This document shows, piece by piece, positions 28,356 to 37,943 of a DNA stretch of 64,000 nt; position 1 is the first letter of the stretch; every line of letters begins with the position of its first letter. The position numbers were made by a program, and so were the translations under genes. The notes under the pieces are model-generated. The model was given only the letters and a program-made list of their open reading frames with translations, did not search any database and was not told where the DNA came from. The DNA is from Franconibacter helveticus LMG 23732 (GTDB lineage: Bacteria; Pseudomonadota; Gammaproteobacteria; Enterobacterales; Enterobacteriaceae): the NCBI RefSeq assembly GCF_000463115.2, contig NZ_AWFX01000011.1, positions 186,001-250,000 on the forward strand, written 5' to 3'.

Positions 28356-28718
28356 ATGGATTACGAATTTCTGCGCGATATTACCGGCCTGGTAAAAGTG
28401 CGCATGTCGATGGGGCATGAGGCGCTCGGTCACTGGTTCAACGAAGAGGTGAAAGAGAACCTGGCGTTGCTCGACGAAGTGGAACAGGCGGCGAGCGAGG
28501 TTAAAGGTAGCGAGCGGCAGTGGCAGAAAACCGGCCATGAATACACGTTGTGGCTTGATGGCGAAGAGGTGATGGTGCGCGCCAACCAGCTGGAGTTTTC
28601 CGGCGACGAAATGGAAGAGGGGATGAGCTACTACGACGAAGAAAGTCTTTCGCTCTGCGGCCTTGAAGACTTCCTGCAAGTGGCGGCGGCCTATCGCGCC
28701 TTTCTTAACCAACGCTAA
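28356..28718 (+). CDS. yacL: UPF0231 family protein YacL
   Basis: 120 residues from [20 protein letters not shown], the E. coli length. The open frame extends 8 codons upstream, but GAGG is 9-10 bases before this ATG. Acidic and conserved, with [38 protein letters not shown]. Function unknown. A stem (GTGGAGC / GCTCCAC, 28731-28749) separates it from the convergent speD. Confidence 0.93.
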   Translation: MDYEFLRDITGLVKVRMSMGHEALGHWFNEEVKENLALLDEVEQAASEVKGSERQWQKTGHEYTLWLDGEEVMVRANQLEFSGDEMEEGMSYYDEESLSLCGLEDFLQVAAAYRAFLNQR

Positions 28719-28754
28719 GCGCGGCGAAGTGGAGCTTCCCTGCTCCACAGGCGT

Positions 28755-29549
28755 TTATACGGCGGGAATATTGCGGCCGTAGTAAATTTCGCGCATCTCT
28801 TTCCAGAGCTGGTCCGTAATAGTTTTGCGCTCTTCTTCGGTTAAATCTTCCGGTTTGGTATGGAACATGTAGTGCTTAAGATCGAACTCTTTAAGCAGCA
28901 TTTTGGTGTGGAAGATATTTTCCTGGTAAACGTTCACATCCACCATGTCGTAGAGTGATTTCATGTCTTCCGACATAAAATTCTGGATGGAATTAATCTC
29001 GTGATCGATAAAGTGCTTCATGCCGTTCACGTCGCGGGTAAAGCCGCGTACGCGGTAGTCGACGGTGACGATATCGGACTCGAGCTGGTGGATTAAATAA
29101 TTCAGCGCCTTCAGGGGCGAAATCACGCCGCAGGTAGAAACTTCAATATCAGCGCGGAAGGTGCAAAGCCCGCCCTCCGGATGGCTTTCCGGGTAGGTAT
29201 GCACGCAAATATGGCTTTTATCCAGATGCGCCACGACGGTTTCGGGCAGCGGTCCGGGATGTTCAGACTTATCAATAAGTTTTGGGTCGACCGGCTCTTC
29301 GCTCACCAGAATGGTGACGCTGGCGCCCTGCGGCTCATAATCCTGACGCGCAATGTTCAGAATATTGGCGCCGATAATCGAGCAGGTTTCTGTCAGAATT
29401 TCCGTCAGACGGTTGGCGTTGTAGAGTTCATCGATATAAGCGATATAACCATCGCGCTCTTCCGCCGTTTTGGCGTAGCAAATATCGTAAATACAAAAAC
29501 TCAGGCTTTTGGTCAGGTTGTTAAAGCCATGCAGTTTAAGCTTTTTCAA
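28755..29549 (-). CDS. speD: S-adenosylmethionine decarboxylase proenzyme
   Basis: 264 residues with a TTG start at 29549. AAGGAGGTG lies 8 bases before it and no ATG is available, as in E. coli. The proenzyme cleaves itself between Lys111 and Ser112 ([20 protein letters not shown]), making the pyruvoyl cofactor from Ser112. It supplies decarboxylated SAM to SpeE for spermidine synthesis. The second gene of speE-speD; the gap is 14 bases. Confidence 0.97.
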   Translation of the reverse strand: MKKLKLHGFNNLTKSLSFCIYDICYAKTAEERDGYIAYIDELYNANRLTEILTETCSIIGANILNIARQDYEPQGASVTILVSEEPVDPKLIDKSEHPGPLPETVVAHLDKSHICVHTYPESHPEGGLCTFRADIEVSTCGVISPLKALNYLIHQLESDIVTVDYRVRGFTRDVNGMKHFIDHEINSIQNFMSEDMKSLYDMVDVNVYQENIFHTKMLLKEFDLKHYMFHTKPEDLTEEERKTITDQLWKEMREIYYGRNIPAV

Positions 29550-29563
29550 TTTTGATCACCTCC

Positions 29564-30430
29564 TTAGGATGCCTGTTCAGACAGGGCATCTTGCAAATAC
29601 TGCGGCAGAGCGAAAGCTGCCGTATGAATAGCGGGATTATAGTAGCGGCACTTAATGCCGGCGGCGTGAAAGCGCGCCTGTAAGGTTTCTGTAGGCAGGT
29701 TGCGCAGCGCTTCGTTGTCGGTGGCCCAGGCAAACGTCATGATGCCGCCGTAGTAGGTTGGAATGGCCGCCTGATAAAAGCTCACGTCGCTGAAGTAGTG
29801 GCTAAGCTTGCGATGGCTGTCGATGGCTTCATCCTGTTGCAGGAAGCAGACGCCGTTCTGCGCAACGAAAATCCCGCCTGGATTCAGGCAGCGCTTGCAC
29901 CCTTCGTAAAACGCCGAGGTGAACAGGCTCTCGCCCGGACCGATCGGGTCGGTACAGTCAGAGATAATGACATCAAACGTTTGCGTGGTCTGGTTAACAA
30001 AATTGACGCCGTCGTCAATCACCAGCTTAAAGCGCGGATCGTCATAACTACCTGCATTGTGTTGAGGCAAGTACTGGCGGCAGAAAGAGACCACGCCCTC
30101 GTCAATCTCTACCATCGTGATGGTTTCGACGCCTTTATGGCGGGAGACTTCACGCAGCATGGCGCCGTCGCCGCCGCCGATGATAAGCACATGCTTTGCA
30201 TGGCCGTGAGCCAGCAGCGGCACATGGGTCATCATTTCGTGATAGATAAACTCATCGCGTTCGGTGGTTTGCACCACGCCGTCCAGCGCCATCACCCGGC
30301 CAAAAGCCGCATTTTCGAAAATGATCAAATCCTGGTGATCGGTTTTCTCATGGTAAAGCACATTATCAACGGCAAAGTACTGACCAAACTGGTCGTGCAG
30401 CGTTTCATGCCACAGTTTGTTATCGGCCAT
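29564..30430 (-). CDS. speE: Spermidine synthase
   Basis: 288 residues, the E. coli length. It transfers aminopropyl from decarboxylated SAM to putrescine. Motifs: the SAM-binding [18 protein letters not shown] (about residues 79-96), [16 protein letters not shown], and the catalytic [15 protein letters not shown] (about 153-167). GGAGGT sits 8 bases before the ATG; an exact complement of that whole 11-base segment lies upstream. Upstream on the same strand is yacC. Confidence 0.97.
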   Translation of the reverse strand: MADNKLWHETLHDQFGQYFAVDNVLYHEKTDHQDLIIFENAAFGRVMALDGVVQTTERDEFIYHEMMTHVPLLAHGHAKHVLIIGGGDGAMLREVSRHKGVETITMVEIDEGVVSFCRQYLPQHNAGSYDDPRFKLVIDDGVNFVNQTTQTFDVIISDCTDPIGPGESLFTSAFYEGCKRCLNPGGIFVAQNGVCFLQQDEAIDSHRKLSHYFSDVSFYQAAIPTYYGGIMTFAWATDNEALRNLPTETLQARFHAAGIKCRYYNPAIHTAAFALPQYLQDALSEQAS

Positions 30431-30438
30431 TGGCTGAT

Positions 30439-30528
30439 ACCTCCTTCGTTAACACCCCTGGAAAACGGGCGCAACATAATAGCTAACAATAACCGTGGAT
30501 GCACGGTCATTATTTCGACGAAGGAGGT
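30439..30528 (-). promoter_or_regulatory. speE leader with Shine-Dalgarno / anti-Shine-Dalgarno pair
   Basis: On the minus strand ACCTCCTTCGT (30528-30518) is the perfect complement of ACGAAGGAGGT (30449-30439), the speE ribosome-binding site. Between them is a small stem ACCGTG-CATC-CACGGT. A transcript that begins upstream, for example read-through from yacC whose stop is 11 bases earlier, would have its speE site closed. A start site inside the interval would escape this. Confidence 0.55.
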
Positions 30529-30538
30529 GCGGGAAAGG

Positions 30539-30886
30539 TTACTTTACGTAAGCGAGCAGGCTTAAGGAGTCGCGCGCCAGCGCCTTACATTTTTTGGCGG
30601 TGGGAATGGCGATGCCGCTGAGATCGCGATAGCTGTCTTCGCCGAGCGCCTTCATGTTGAAGGTTTCGTAATTGCTTAAATCCCATTGGTTTTGCTGGGC
30701 GAAAAAGACCAGCGCGCGGCGAATTTGTCCGTTCGGCAAGTTCTGGTAACCGCAGTCATTTTTCAGAAACACGAAAACAGCGGTGAGATCGGCCATGTCT
30801 TCCGCTTCTGATTCACTTAACGCAAAGCTACTGGCGGAAAAGCCCATCAGACAGCCCAGCAACATCACCCTGACCCACTTGTTCAT
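30539..30886 (-). CDS. yacC: Secreted PulS/OutS-like protein YacC
   Basis: 115 residues from MNKWVRVMLLGCLMGFSASSFALSESEAED, matching E. coli YacC in length and in nearly all of the mature part (DLTAVFVFLKNDCGYQNLPNGQIRRALVFFAQQNQWDLSNY). A signal peptide of about 22 residues and two cysteines suit a disulphide-bonded periplasmic protein. It resembles the pilotin family of type II secretion (PulS/OutS), so a chaperone role is possible. The longer frame to 31003 is rejected because it would precede the signal peptide. Confidence 0.9.
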   Translation of the reverse strand: MNKWVRVMLLGCLMGFSASSFALSESEAEDMADLTAVFVFLKNDCGYQNLPNGQIRRALVFFAQQNQWDLSNYETFNMKALGEDSYRDLSGIAIPTAKKCKALARDSLSLLAYVK

Positions 30887-31310
30887 TACGTCTACCACTC
30901 GCCAACAGATATCAAACGATAGCACATTTCGTTCAGGCGCGACGAGGAGATTTAACCCCTTTTTTAGCGGATAAACGCCCGTATGACGCGGTCTGGCGAG
31001 CATTTCACTTTCAGCATAATGTTAATCAAGGCGCAGTAAAAACGTGAGCGGCGAAAAGCGCGTTTTACCCGGAATCAACGAGAGTAAATAAAGAGGCGGA
31101 GCAGCGCTGCGCTTTATATCTCGTCTTCTTTTATCTTCTTTTACCCGCCTGTTTTAAGTTGTTGTTTTTAACGCATGGAAAAAAGAGCCGGAAAAGAGGG
31201 GGGCTGCTCACTTGCCGCCTGGCCAGCTCTTAAAACGTCGCGTACACCGGCAGCGGCGATGTTCTCCGCCGCCCAGCCGGCATTATCCCCGCACGTTTGC
31301 TTTCCTTTAC
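30887..31310. other. Intergenic region between yacC and cueO
   Basis: About 420 bases before the CueR promoter. I see an imperfect stem (GTAAAAACGTG with CGCGTTTTAC, near 31038-31070) and pyrimidine-rich tracts. A 70-codon plus-strand frame (from 31175) overlaps the CueR box and has no features. Nothing else can be named. Confidence 0.4.
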
Positions 31311-31341
31311 TTGACCTTCCCGTTAGGGGAAGGGTTAAGCT
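31311..31341 (+). promoter_or_regulatory. CueR-type copper promoter of cueO
   Basis: TTGACC (31311-31316) and TAAGCT (31336-31341) are separated by 19 bases, the overlong spacer of MerR-family promoters. The spacer holds the dyad CCTTCCCGTTAGGGGAAGG (31315-31333), close to the CueR boxes of E. coli cueO and copA. Confidence 0.85.
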
Positions 31342-31373
31342 CGTGGCATGCCTGTCGTCGATAAGGAAAGAAG

Positions 31374-32912
31374 ATGCAACGCCGTGATTTTTTAAAATAC
31401 AGCGCCGCGCTGGGCGCCTTCAGCATGCTGCCTGCCTGGGGCCGTGTGGTGCCGTCGGCGAAACGCCCGACATTACCCATTCCGGAACTGTTAACGCCTG
31501 ATGCGCAAAGCAAAATTCGCCTTACCGCGCAGGCGGGTGTAAGCCAGTTCAACGGCCAGAACGTAGCGACGTGGGGCTACAACGGCAATTTGCTTGGCCC
31601 GGCGCTGAAGCTCACCTCCGGCAAACCGGTGACGGTGGATATCCGCAACGCGCTGCCTGAAGAGACCACGGTGCACTGGCACGGGCTGGAAGTGCCGGGC
31701 GAGGTGGATGGCGGTCCGCAAGGCGTGATCGCGCCGGGGGCCACGCGCACGGTGAGCTTTACGCCGCAGCAGCGCGCCGCCACCTGCTGGTTCCACCCGC
31801 ATCAGCACGGCAAAACCGGGCATCAGGTGGCGATGGGGCTGGCGGGCCTGGTGCTGATTGAGGATGTTGAAAGCCTGCAACTGATGTTGCCCAAGCTTTG
31901 GGGCATCGATGACGTGCCGCTCATTATTCAGGACAAAAAATTCACCCAGGACGGCAAAGTTGATTATCAGCTGGACGTCATGAGCGCGGCAGTGGGCTGG
32001 TTTGGCGATACGCTGCTCTGCAACGGCGTGGCGTATCCGCAACATAACGCGCCGAAAGGCTGGCTGCGTCTGCGGCTGTTGAATGGTTGCAATGCCCGTT
32101 CGCTGAAGATTGCCGCCAGCGATAACCGCCCCCTTTACGTCGTGGCGAGCGATGGCGGCTTGCTGGCGGAGCCGGTGAAAGTCAGCGAGCTGCCGATGCT
32201 GACGGGCGAGCGCTTCGAAGTGCTGGTAGATACCAGCGACAACAAACCGTTCGATATCGTGACCCTGCCGGTCAACCAGATGGGCATGGCGATAGCGCCG
32301 TTCGATAAGCCGCAACGGGTAGTTCGCATTCAGCCGCTGGTTATTCCCGCATCCGGCGAATTGCCAGATAAGCTGGTTGAGGTGCCCGCGCTGCCTTCGC
32401 TCGACGGTTTGCCGACGCGCTGGCTGCAACTGATGATGGATCCGATGCTCGACATGATGGGCATGCAGGCGCTGAAAGAAAAATATGGCGAGCAGGCGCT
32501 GGCGGGGCATCAACATCATATGCAGATGATGGGAAAGATGAACCACGGCCATGGTCACGGCATGGATTTTCACAACGCCAATAAGATTAACGGCAAAGCC
32601 TTTGATATGCGCGCGCCAGCGTTCAGCGTGGCGAAAGGCCAGTATGAACGCTGGACCATCTCAGGCGAGGGCGACATGATGCTGCACCCGTTCCATATTC
32701 ACGGCACGCAGTTCCGTATCCTGACCGAAAACGGCAAGCCGCCTGCGGCGCACCGCGCAGGCTGGAAAGATACCGTCTGGGTGGAGGGGGCGCGCAGTGA
32801 AGTGCTGGTGCGTTTTAATCACCCTGCGCCAGCGGAACACGCTTATATGGCGCACTGCCATCTGCTGGAACATGAAGATACAGGGATGATGTTAGGGTTT
32901 ACGGTGGCCTGA
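31374..32912 (+). CDS. cueO: Multicopper oxidase CueO
   Basis: 512 residues (516 in E. coli). The twin-arginine signal [20 protein letters not shown] sends a folded protein to the periplasm. Copper ligands: [29 protein letters not shown] and [13 protein letters not shown]. The Met/His-rich insert ([20 protein letters not shown], about residues 380-400) is the regulatory Cu(I) site over the type 1 copper. It oxidises Cu(I) and phenolic siderophores. It sits behind a CueR promoter and ahead of a bidirectional terminator. Confidence 0.97.
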   Translation: MQRRDFLKYSAALGAFSMLPAWGRVVPSAKRPTLPIPELLTPDAQSKIRLTAQAGVSQFNGQNVATWGYNGNLLGPALKLTSGKPVTVDIRNALPEETTVHWHGLEVPGEVDGGPQGVIAPGATRTVSFTPQQRAATCWFHPHQHGKTGHQVAMGLAGLVLIEDVESLQLMLPKLWGIDDVPLIIQDKKFTQDGKVDYQLDVMSAAVGWFGDTLLCNGVAYPQHNAPKGWLRLRLLNGCNARSLKIAASDNRPLYVVASDGGLLAEPVKVSELPMLTGERFEVLVDTSDNKPFDIVTLPVNQMGMAIAPFDKPQRVVRIQPLVIPASGELPDKLVEVPALPSLDGLPTRWLQLMMDPMLDMMGMQALKEKYGEQALAGHQHHMQMMGKMNHGHGHGMDFHNANKINGKAFDMRAPAFSVAKGQYERWTISGEGDMMLHPFHIHGTQFRILTENGKPPAAHRAGWKDTVWVEGARSEVLVRFNHPAPAEHAYMAHCHLLEHEDTGMMLGFTVA

Positions 32913-33030
32913 TTATTCTCGTTCAGCACTGAAGGCAAGCCGGCGTCGCTTTATATTCCTGAAGGTTACGCGCCTTGCGAAGCGCGCCTGGTACGCTTTT
33001 AAACATCTCACTTCGCTGCCTTGTGCCCAT

Positions 33031-33062
33031 AAAAAAGCCCCTCAGAGAGGGGCTTTTATTTT
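33031..33062. terminator. Bidirectional terminator between cueO and gcd
   Basis: AAAAGCCCCTC-AGA-GAGGGGCTTTT with A-rich and T-rich flanks on either side. Confidence 0.9.
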
Positions 33063-33074
33063 GCTTATGGCAGA

Positions 33075-35480
33075 TTACTTCGCGTCATCCGGCAGCGCGT
33101 AGGCCACGATATAGTCGCCCATCTTCGTACCAAACGAGCCGTGGCCGCCTGCGGAAACCACAACGTACTGCTTGCCGTTAGCCTCATAGGTCATCGGCGT
33201 TGCCTGACCGCCTGCCGGCAGACGTCCTTCCCACAGCTTGTCGCCGTTGGTGACGTTATAAGCGCGCAGGTAGTTGTCCGCTGTCGCGGCGATAAACAGC
33301 ACGTTGCCCGCGGTGGAGATCGGACCGCCCAGCATCGGCATGCCCAGCGTGAACGGTACCGGTACTGGCATCGGGAAGCCGAAGCTGTCGCGCGGCGTAC
33401 CGATGCGTTTCTGCCAGACGATTTCATGGGTTTTCAGATCCAGCGCGGAAATGTAACCCCATGCCGGCTGCTTACACGGCAGACCGAAAGGCGACAGGAA
33501 CGGGTTCAGCGTTACGCCATAAGGCACGCCATACTGCGGCTGAATACCCGACTCAGAGCCGGTGCCCTGCGCATCTTTCGGCTGTTCCATCGGGTTGCCC
33601 GGACCGCGCGGGATAAGTTTAGAGACGAACGGCAGCGCGATAGGGTTAGCAATCGCCACCTGGCGGTTCTGGTCAACAGAGAGACCGCCCCATTCGAACA
33701 TCCCCAGGTTGCCCGGGAAGACCAGCGTGCCCTGCTCGGAAGGCGGCGTGAAAATGCCTTCATAGCGCATGCTGTGGAACATCACGCGGCACACCAGCTG
33801 GTCGAACATGGTGGCGCCCCACATGTTCGCGCCGCTCAGGTCTTTCTTCGGACGGAAAGAGAGTTCAGAGAACGGCTGAGTCGGCGTCACGTAGTCGCCT
33901 TTCGCCGCGCCCTGCGGAACCGGTTTTTCCGGCGCCGGGATCACCAGCTCGCCGTTACGACGGTCAAGCACAAAGATATTGCCGGTTTTGGCTGGCGCGT
34001 AGATAACCGGTACGGTCTGGCCGTTCACGGTGATATCCGCAAGCGTCGGCTGGGCAGGCAGGTCCATGTCCCACAGGTCGTGGTGCACGGTCTGATAAGA
34101 CCAGGCGAGCTTACCGGTGGTGGCGTTCAGCGCCAGAATGGAGCTGGCATAACGCTCCTGCTCCGGCGTGCGGTTGCCGCCCCAGATATCCGGCGTGGAA
34201 ACGCCCATCGGCAGATAAACCAGATCCAGCTTCGCATCGTAGGCGGCAGGCGCCCAGGAGTTCGGCGAGTTCGGCGTAAAGTGATGCTCATCCGCCGGGA
34301 TGGCATTCGGATCTTTCGCGCCCGGATCAAAGGCCCACAGCAGCGCGCCGGTATTGATATCAAAACCGCGAATAACGCCGGAAGGCTCACGGGTAGAGAA
34401 GTTATCCGTTACCGCGCCGGCAATCACAATCACCTTGTCCGTAACGACTGGCGGTGAAGTCGGCTCGTACATGCCCGGCGTTGTAACCGGCATGTTAGTT
34501 TGCAGGTTCAGAATGCCTTTGTTGGCAAAGGTCTGGCACAGCTTGCCGTTGTCGGCGTTTACCGCAAACAGGCGGCCATCGTTTACCGGCAGGATAATGC
34601 GGCGCGGACAGTCAGCCATGACTTCCGGCGGCGTGTTAGCCGGGTTCGCTTCATGATAAGAAACGCCGCGGCAGGTTACGTGCTGGAAAGTCGGGTTGGT
34701 ATTAAGCTGCGGATCGAGGTGCCACTTCTCTTTACCGGTAGCGGCATCAAGAGCGAAAAGACGCTGGTGCGCGGTACAGAGGTAAAGCGTGTCGCGAACT
34801 TTGATCGGCGTAACTTCGTTGGTGATTTCGCCCGGATCGTTGGGCAGCTTCAGGTCGCCGGTGCGGAAAGTCCAGGCTTCTTTAAGCTGGTGCACGTTGT
34901 CGGCGTTGATCTGCTTGAGCGGGGAGTAACGCTGGCCTTCCTGGTTACGGCCATAAGCCGGCCAGTCGCCTTCCGGAATAGCCGCCGCGCCGCTGCTTGC
35001 CGCCGCTGCGGCAGGCGTGGAGTCCGCAGACAGCGTGCCGTGGATCTCCTGCGGGTCGTTAAAGGCCGCCCAGACCAGCATGCCGCCGGTAATAAGGAGC
35101 GAAACCACAAGGGCGGTGACGCCAGGGCGCGCAGGCGTAGCAAGACGGCGCCAGACAAACGGCAAAATCAGCCAGATGCCAAAGAACACCAGCACGTCGC
35201 AACGCGGCGTCAGGGCCCAGAAGTCAAAGCCGACTTCCCAGACGCCCCAGATCATGGTGCAAAGCAGGATTGCGGCGTAAAGCCAGAGCGCCGCAGCGTT
35301 GCGACGCCATAACAGCCATGCCGTCGCCAGCATCGCCACCCCGGCGATAGGGTAGTACCAGGAGCCGCCAATCGCGACCAGCCATACCCCGCCAATCAAT
35401 AAATACAGCCCGCACAATGCTGCGAACAGGGCCGTTAAGGTCACGAGTAAACGTGACTGTTTAACTTTTGTTTCCGCCAT
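33075..35480 (-). CDS. gcd: Membrane-bound PQQ-dependent glucose dehydrogenase
   Basis: 801 residues (796 in E. coli). About five transmembrane helices lie in residues 10-145, followed by a periplasmic eight-bladed propeller starting near WPAYGRNQEGQRYSPLKQIN. Tryptophan-docking repeats such as ALNATTGKLAWSYQTVHHDLWDMD are visible. It oxidises glucose to gluconolactone and passes electrons to ubiquinone. No PQQ genes are in the window, so cofactor supply cannot be judged. A CRP site lies just upstream, shared with hpt. Confidence 0.96.
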   Translation of the reverse strand: MAETKVKQSRLLVTLTALFAALCGLYLLIGGVWLVAIGGSWYYPIAGVAMLATAWLLWRRNAAALWLYAAILLCTMIWGVWEVGFDFWALTPRCDVLVFFGIWLILPFVWRRLATPARPGVTALVVSLLITGGMLVWAAFNDPQEIHGTLSADSTPAAAAASSGAAAIPEGDWPAYGRNQEGQRYSPLKQINADNVHQLKEAWTFRTGDLKLPNDPGEITNEVTPIKVRDTLYLCTAHQRLFALDAATGKEKWHLDPQLNTNPTFQHVTCRGVSYHEANPANTPPEVMADCPRRIILPVNDGRLFAVNADNGKLCQTFANKGILNLQTNMPVTTPGMYEPTSPPVVTDKVIVIAGAVTDNFSTREPSGVIRGFDINTGALLWAFDPGAKDPNAIPADEHHFTPNSPNSWAPAAYDAKLDLVYLPMGVSTPDIWGGNRTPEQERYASSILALNATTGKLAWSYQTVHHDLWDMDLPAQPTLADITVNGQTVPVIYAPAKTGNIFVLDRRNGELVIPAPEKPVPQGAAKGDYVTPTQPFSELSFRPKKDLSGANMWGATMFDQLVCRVMFHSMRYEGIFTPPSEQGTLVFPGNLGMFEWGGLSVDQNRQVAIANPIALPFVSKLIPRGPGNPMEQPKDAQGTGSESGIQPQYGVPYGVTLNPFLSPFGLPCKQPAWGYISALDLKTHEIVWQKRIGTPRDSFGFPMPVPVPFTLGMPMLGGPISTAGNVLFIAATADNYLRAYNVTNGDKLWEGRLPAGGQATPMTYEANGKQYVVVSAGGHGSFGTKMGDYIVAYALPDDAK

Positions 35481-35529
35481 AATGACACTCGTAAATTTTT
35501 AGTAGCAACTAATTATAGTTATTAACATG

Positions 35530-35545
35530 TGTGATCTGAATCACA
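35530..35545. promoter_or_regulatory. CRP site between gcd and hpt
   Basis: TGTGA-TCTGAA-TCACA: both half-sites match the CRP consensus exactly with the standard 6-base spacing. It lies 50 bases upstream of the gcd start and about 130 before hpt. CRP repression of gcd is known in E. coli. Confidence 0.85.
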
Positions 35546-35586
35546 AAAAAGGCTTTTTTTTACATTCCTGCTGTAAATGCTTTTGC

Positions 35587-35595
35587 TGGTATACT
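35587..35595 (+). promoter_or_regulatory. Extended -10 element of the hpt promoter
   Basis: TGGTATACT: the TATACT hexamer (35590-35595) has a TGn extension, and no good -35 lies at 17 bases. It is about 80 bases before the hpt ATG. Confidence 0.5.
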
Positions 35596-35673
35596 GCCAG
35601 CCTTATCAATAAGCGCTGGCGAACGAAACGCTGCCGTTTGATGATTTCATTTTTAAATCAGATGGTTATAGAT

Positions 35674-36210
35674 ATGAAACACACTGTAGAAGTAATGATC
35701 CCCGAAGCGGAAATTAAAGCGCGCGTGGCAGAGCTGGGGCGTGAAATAACCGAGCGTTATAAAGACAGCGGCAGCGATATGGTGCTGGTCGGTTTACTGC
35801 GCGGCTCGTTCATGTTTATGGCAGATCTTTGCCGTGAAGTGCAGGTTTCTCACGAAGTCGATTTTATGACTGCTTCGAGCTACGGCAGCGGCATGTCAAC
35901 AACGCGCGACGTAAAAATCCTCAAAGATCTGGATGAAGACATTCGCGGTAAAGATGTGCTGATCGTCGAAGATATTATCGACTCCGGCAATACGCTTTCG
36001 AAAGTGCGCGAAATTTTAAGCCTGCGTGAGCCGAAGTCGCTTGCCATCTGCACGCTGCTGGATAAACCCACGCGCCGTGAAGTGGACGTCAACGTAGAGT
36101 ATGTTGGCTTTTCGATTCCCGACGAGTTTGTGGTGGGGTATGGCATCGACTACGCCCAGCGCTATCGCCATCTGCCTTACATCGGCAAAGTGGTGCCGCT
36201 TGACGAATAA
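35674..36210 (+). CDS. hpt: Hypoxanthine phosphoribosyltransferase
   Basis: 178 residues from [21 protein letters not shown]. Upstream in-frame codons to 35527 run through the promoter and CRP site and are rejected. PRPP-binding motif [14 protein letters not shown] (about residues 99-112); flexible loop [14 protein letters not shown]. It salvages hypoxanthine to IMP. It is divergent from gcd and convergent with can, with a strong terminator after it. Confidence 0.97.
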   Translation: MKHTVEVMIPEAEIKARVAELGREITERYKDSGSDMVLVGLLRGSFMFMADLCREVQVSHEVDFMTASSYGSGMSTTRDVKILKDLDEDIRGKDVLIVEDIIDSGNTLSKVREILSLREPKSLAICTLLDKPTRREVDVNVEYVGFSIPDEFVVGYGIDYAQRYRHLPYIGKVVPLDE

Positions 36211-36221
36211 CAGGCGGGCAT

Positions 36222-36249
36222 AAAAAAGGGGCCGAAGCCCCTTTTTTTA
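36222..36249. terminator. Bidirectional terminator between hpt and can
   Basis: AAAAAAGGGGC-CGAA-GCCCCTTTTTTT, a stable tetraloop stem; it overlaps the can stop codon. Confidence 0.92.
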
Positions 36250-36909
36250 TTTATGAATATTGTGCGTTTGCTGAATATTGCAAATGCCGTTGCGATAGCG
36301 CTGTTCCAGCGTTTCGCGGTTAGTCGCGGTGACTTGCAGGTCGCGCAGCAGGCCGTCGTGAATACCGTAAGCCCAGCCGTGAATCGTCACTTTCTGGCCG
36401 CGTTTCCAGGCGGACTGCATAATGGTGGAGTGGCCCAGGTTATAAACCTGCTCCATCACGTTCAGTTCGCACAGGGCGTCGAGGCGTTTCTCCTGCGGGA
36501 TTTCGCCAAGCAGTGAGCTATGTTTAAACCAGATGTCGCGGATGTGCAGCAGCCAGTTATTGATAAGCCCCAGCTCCGGGTTTTCCACCGCTGCCTGTAC
36601 GCCGCCGCAGCCGTAGTGGCCGCAGATGATGATGTGTTCCACTTCAAGCACATCAACCGCATACTGGACAACAGAAAGGCAGTTAAGGTCGGTATGGATA
36701 ACCAGGTTGGCGACGTTGCGGTGAACAAAAATCTCACCCGGCTCAAGCCCCGTAAGGCGCTCGGCAGGCACGCGGCTGTCAGAACAGCCAATCCACAGGA
36801 AGCGCGGTTTCTGCGCCTTCGCCAGTCGTTCGAAAAAGCCCGGATCCTCTTCCACCAGCATTTTGGACCACTGGACGTTATTGCTAATTAGTGCGTCGAT
36901 ATCTTTCAT
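36247..36909 (-). CDS. can: Beta-class carbonic anhydrase
   Basis: 220 residues from [20 protein letters not shown], the E. coli length; 17 in-frame upstream codons are not part of the family. Zinc ligands and the Asp-Arg dyad: CSDSRVPAE (Cys42, Asp44, Arg46) and HYGCGG (His98, Cys101). It supplies bicarbonate at ambient CO2. It is divergent from yadG across about 107 bases. Confidence 0.97.
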   Translation of the reverse strand: MKDIDALISNNVQWSKMLVEEDPGFFERLAKAQKPRFLWIGCSDSRVPAERLTGLEPGEIFVHRNVANLVIHTDLNCLSVVQYAVDVLEVEHIIICGHYGCGGVQAAVENPELGLINNWLLHIRDIWFKHSSLLGEIPQEKRLDALCELNVMEQVYNLGHSTIMQSAWKRGQKVTIHGWAYGIHDGLLRDLQVTATNRETLEQRYRNGICNIQQTHNIHK

Positions 36910-37016
36910 AAAGGTTAACGGCCTGTAACCGAAGAATTGCGTTGGGTTAATATAGGGCAACTCAAAATTTTTTTAAACCACACAACTTTTGTGAGAAATA
37001 AGGTAACCGAATATCC

Positions 37017-37943
37017 ATGACAATAGCACTGGAACTGGAGCAATTAAAGAAAACCTACGCCGGCGGCGTGCAGGCGCTGCGAGGCATTGATTTAAAAGTG
37101 GAAGCGGGAGATTTTTACGCGCTGCTTGGCCCGAATGGCGCGGGCAAATCCACCACTATCGGCATTATCAGTTCGCTGGTGAATAAAACCTCCGGGCGCG
37201 TGCGGGTGTTTGGCTACGACCTTGAACGTGACGTGGTTAACGCCAAACGCCAGCTCGGCCTTGTGCCGCAGGAGTTTAACTTTAACCCCTTCGAGACGGT
37301 GCAGCAGATTGTGGTCAACCAGGCGGGGTATTATGGCGTCGATCGCCGCGAGGCTGTTGCACGCAGCGAAAAGTATCTGAAACAGCTCGATCTGTGGGAA
37401 AAACGCAACGAACGTGCGCGCATGCTTTCCGGCGGCATGAAGCGGCGTTTGATGATCGCGCGTGCGCTGATGCACGAGCCGAAACTGCTTATTCTTGATG
37501 AGCCAACGGCGGGCGTTGATATCGAGCTTCGTCGCTCTATGTGGGGGTTCCTGAAAGATCTCAACGACAAAGGCACCACCATTATTCTCACCACGCACTA
37601 TCTGGAAGAAGCGGAGATGCTGTGCCGCAATATCGGCATCATCCAGCGCGGCGAACTGGTGGAAAACACCTCGATGAAGTCGCTGTTAGCCAAGCTGAAA
37701 TCAGAAACGTTTATTCTCGATCTGGCCTCCAAAAGCCCGCTGCCGATGCTTGATGGCTATCAGTACCGGCTGGTGGACACCTCCACGCTGGAAGTGGAAG
37801 TGCTGCGCGAGCAGGGCATTAATAGCGTCTTTAACCAACTGACGGCGCAGGGTATTCAGGTATTAAGCATGCGTAACAAAGCCAACCGTCTCGAAGAGCT
37901 GTTTGTCACGCTGGTAAATGAAAAACAAGGAGACCAGGCATGA
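37017..37943 (+). CDS. yadG: ABC-2 type exporter, ATP-binding subunit YadG
   Basis: 308 residues, the E. coli length. Walker A GPNGAGKST (about residues 39-47), signature LSGGMKRRL, Walker B LLILDEPTAGVD, and the switch His in TTHYLEEAEMLC. The C-terminal 80 residues follow the DrrA-type pattern. It pairs with YadH; yadH starts inside the last codons (4-base overlap). The substrate is unknown. Confidence 0.95.
   Translation: MTIALELEQLKKTYAGGVQALRGIDLKVEAGDFYALLGPNGAGKSTTIGIISSLVNKTSGRVRVFGYDLERDVVNAKRQLGLVPQEFNFNPFETVQQIVVNQAGYYGVDRREAVARSEKYLKQLDLWEKRNERARMLSGGMKRRLMIARALMHEPKLLILDEPTAGVDIELRRSMWGFLKDLNDKGTTIILTTHYLEEAEMLCRNIGIIQRGELVENTSMKSLLAKLKSETFILDLASKSPLPMLDGYQYRLVDTSTLEVEVLREQGINSVFNQLTAQGIQVLSMRNKANRLEELFVTLVNEKQGDQA

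Noticed and set aside
28185-28748. Minus-strand frame over yacL, ending in a 22-residue [22 protein letters not shown] tail
   Set aside because: Most of it is antisense to yacL. The short tail could be a peptide but has no Shine-Dalgarno and no terminator of its own.
31175-31387. 70-codon plus-strand frame upstream of cueO
   Set aside because: It runs through the CueR promoter and into cueO in another frame, and no Shine-Dalgarno was seen.
35527-35673. Upstream extension of hpt
   Set aside because: It would translate the CRP site and promoter; the conserved protein begins at MKHTVEVM.
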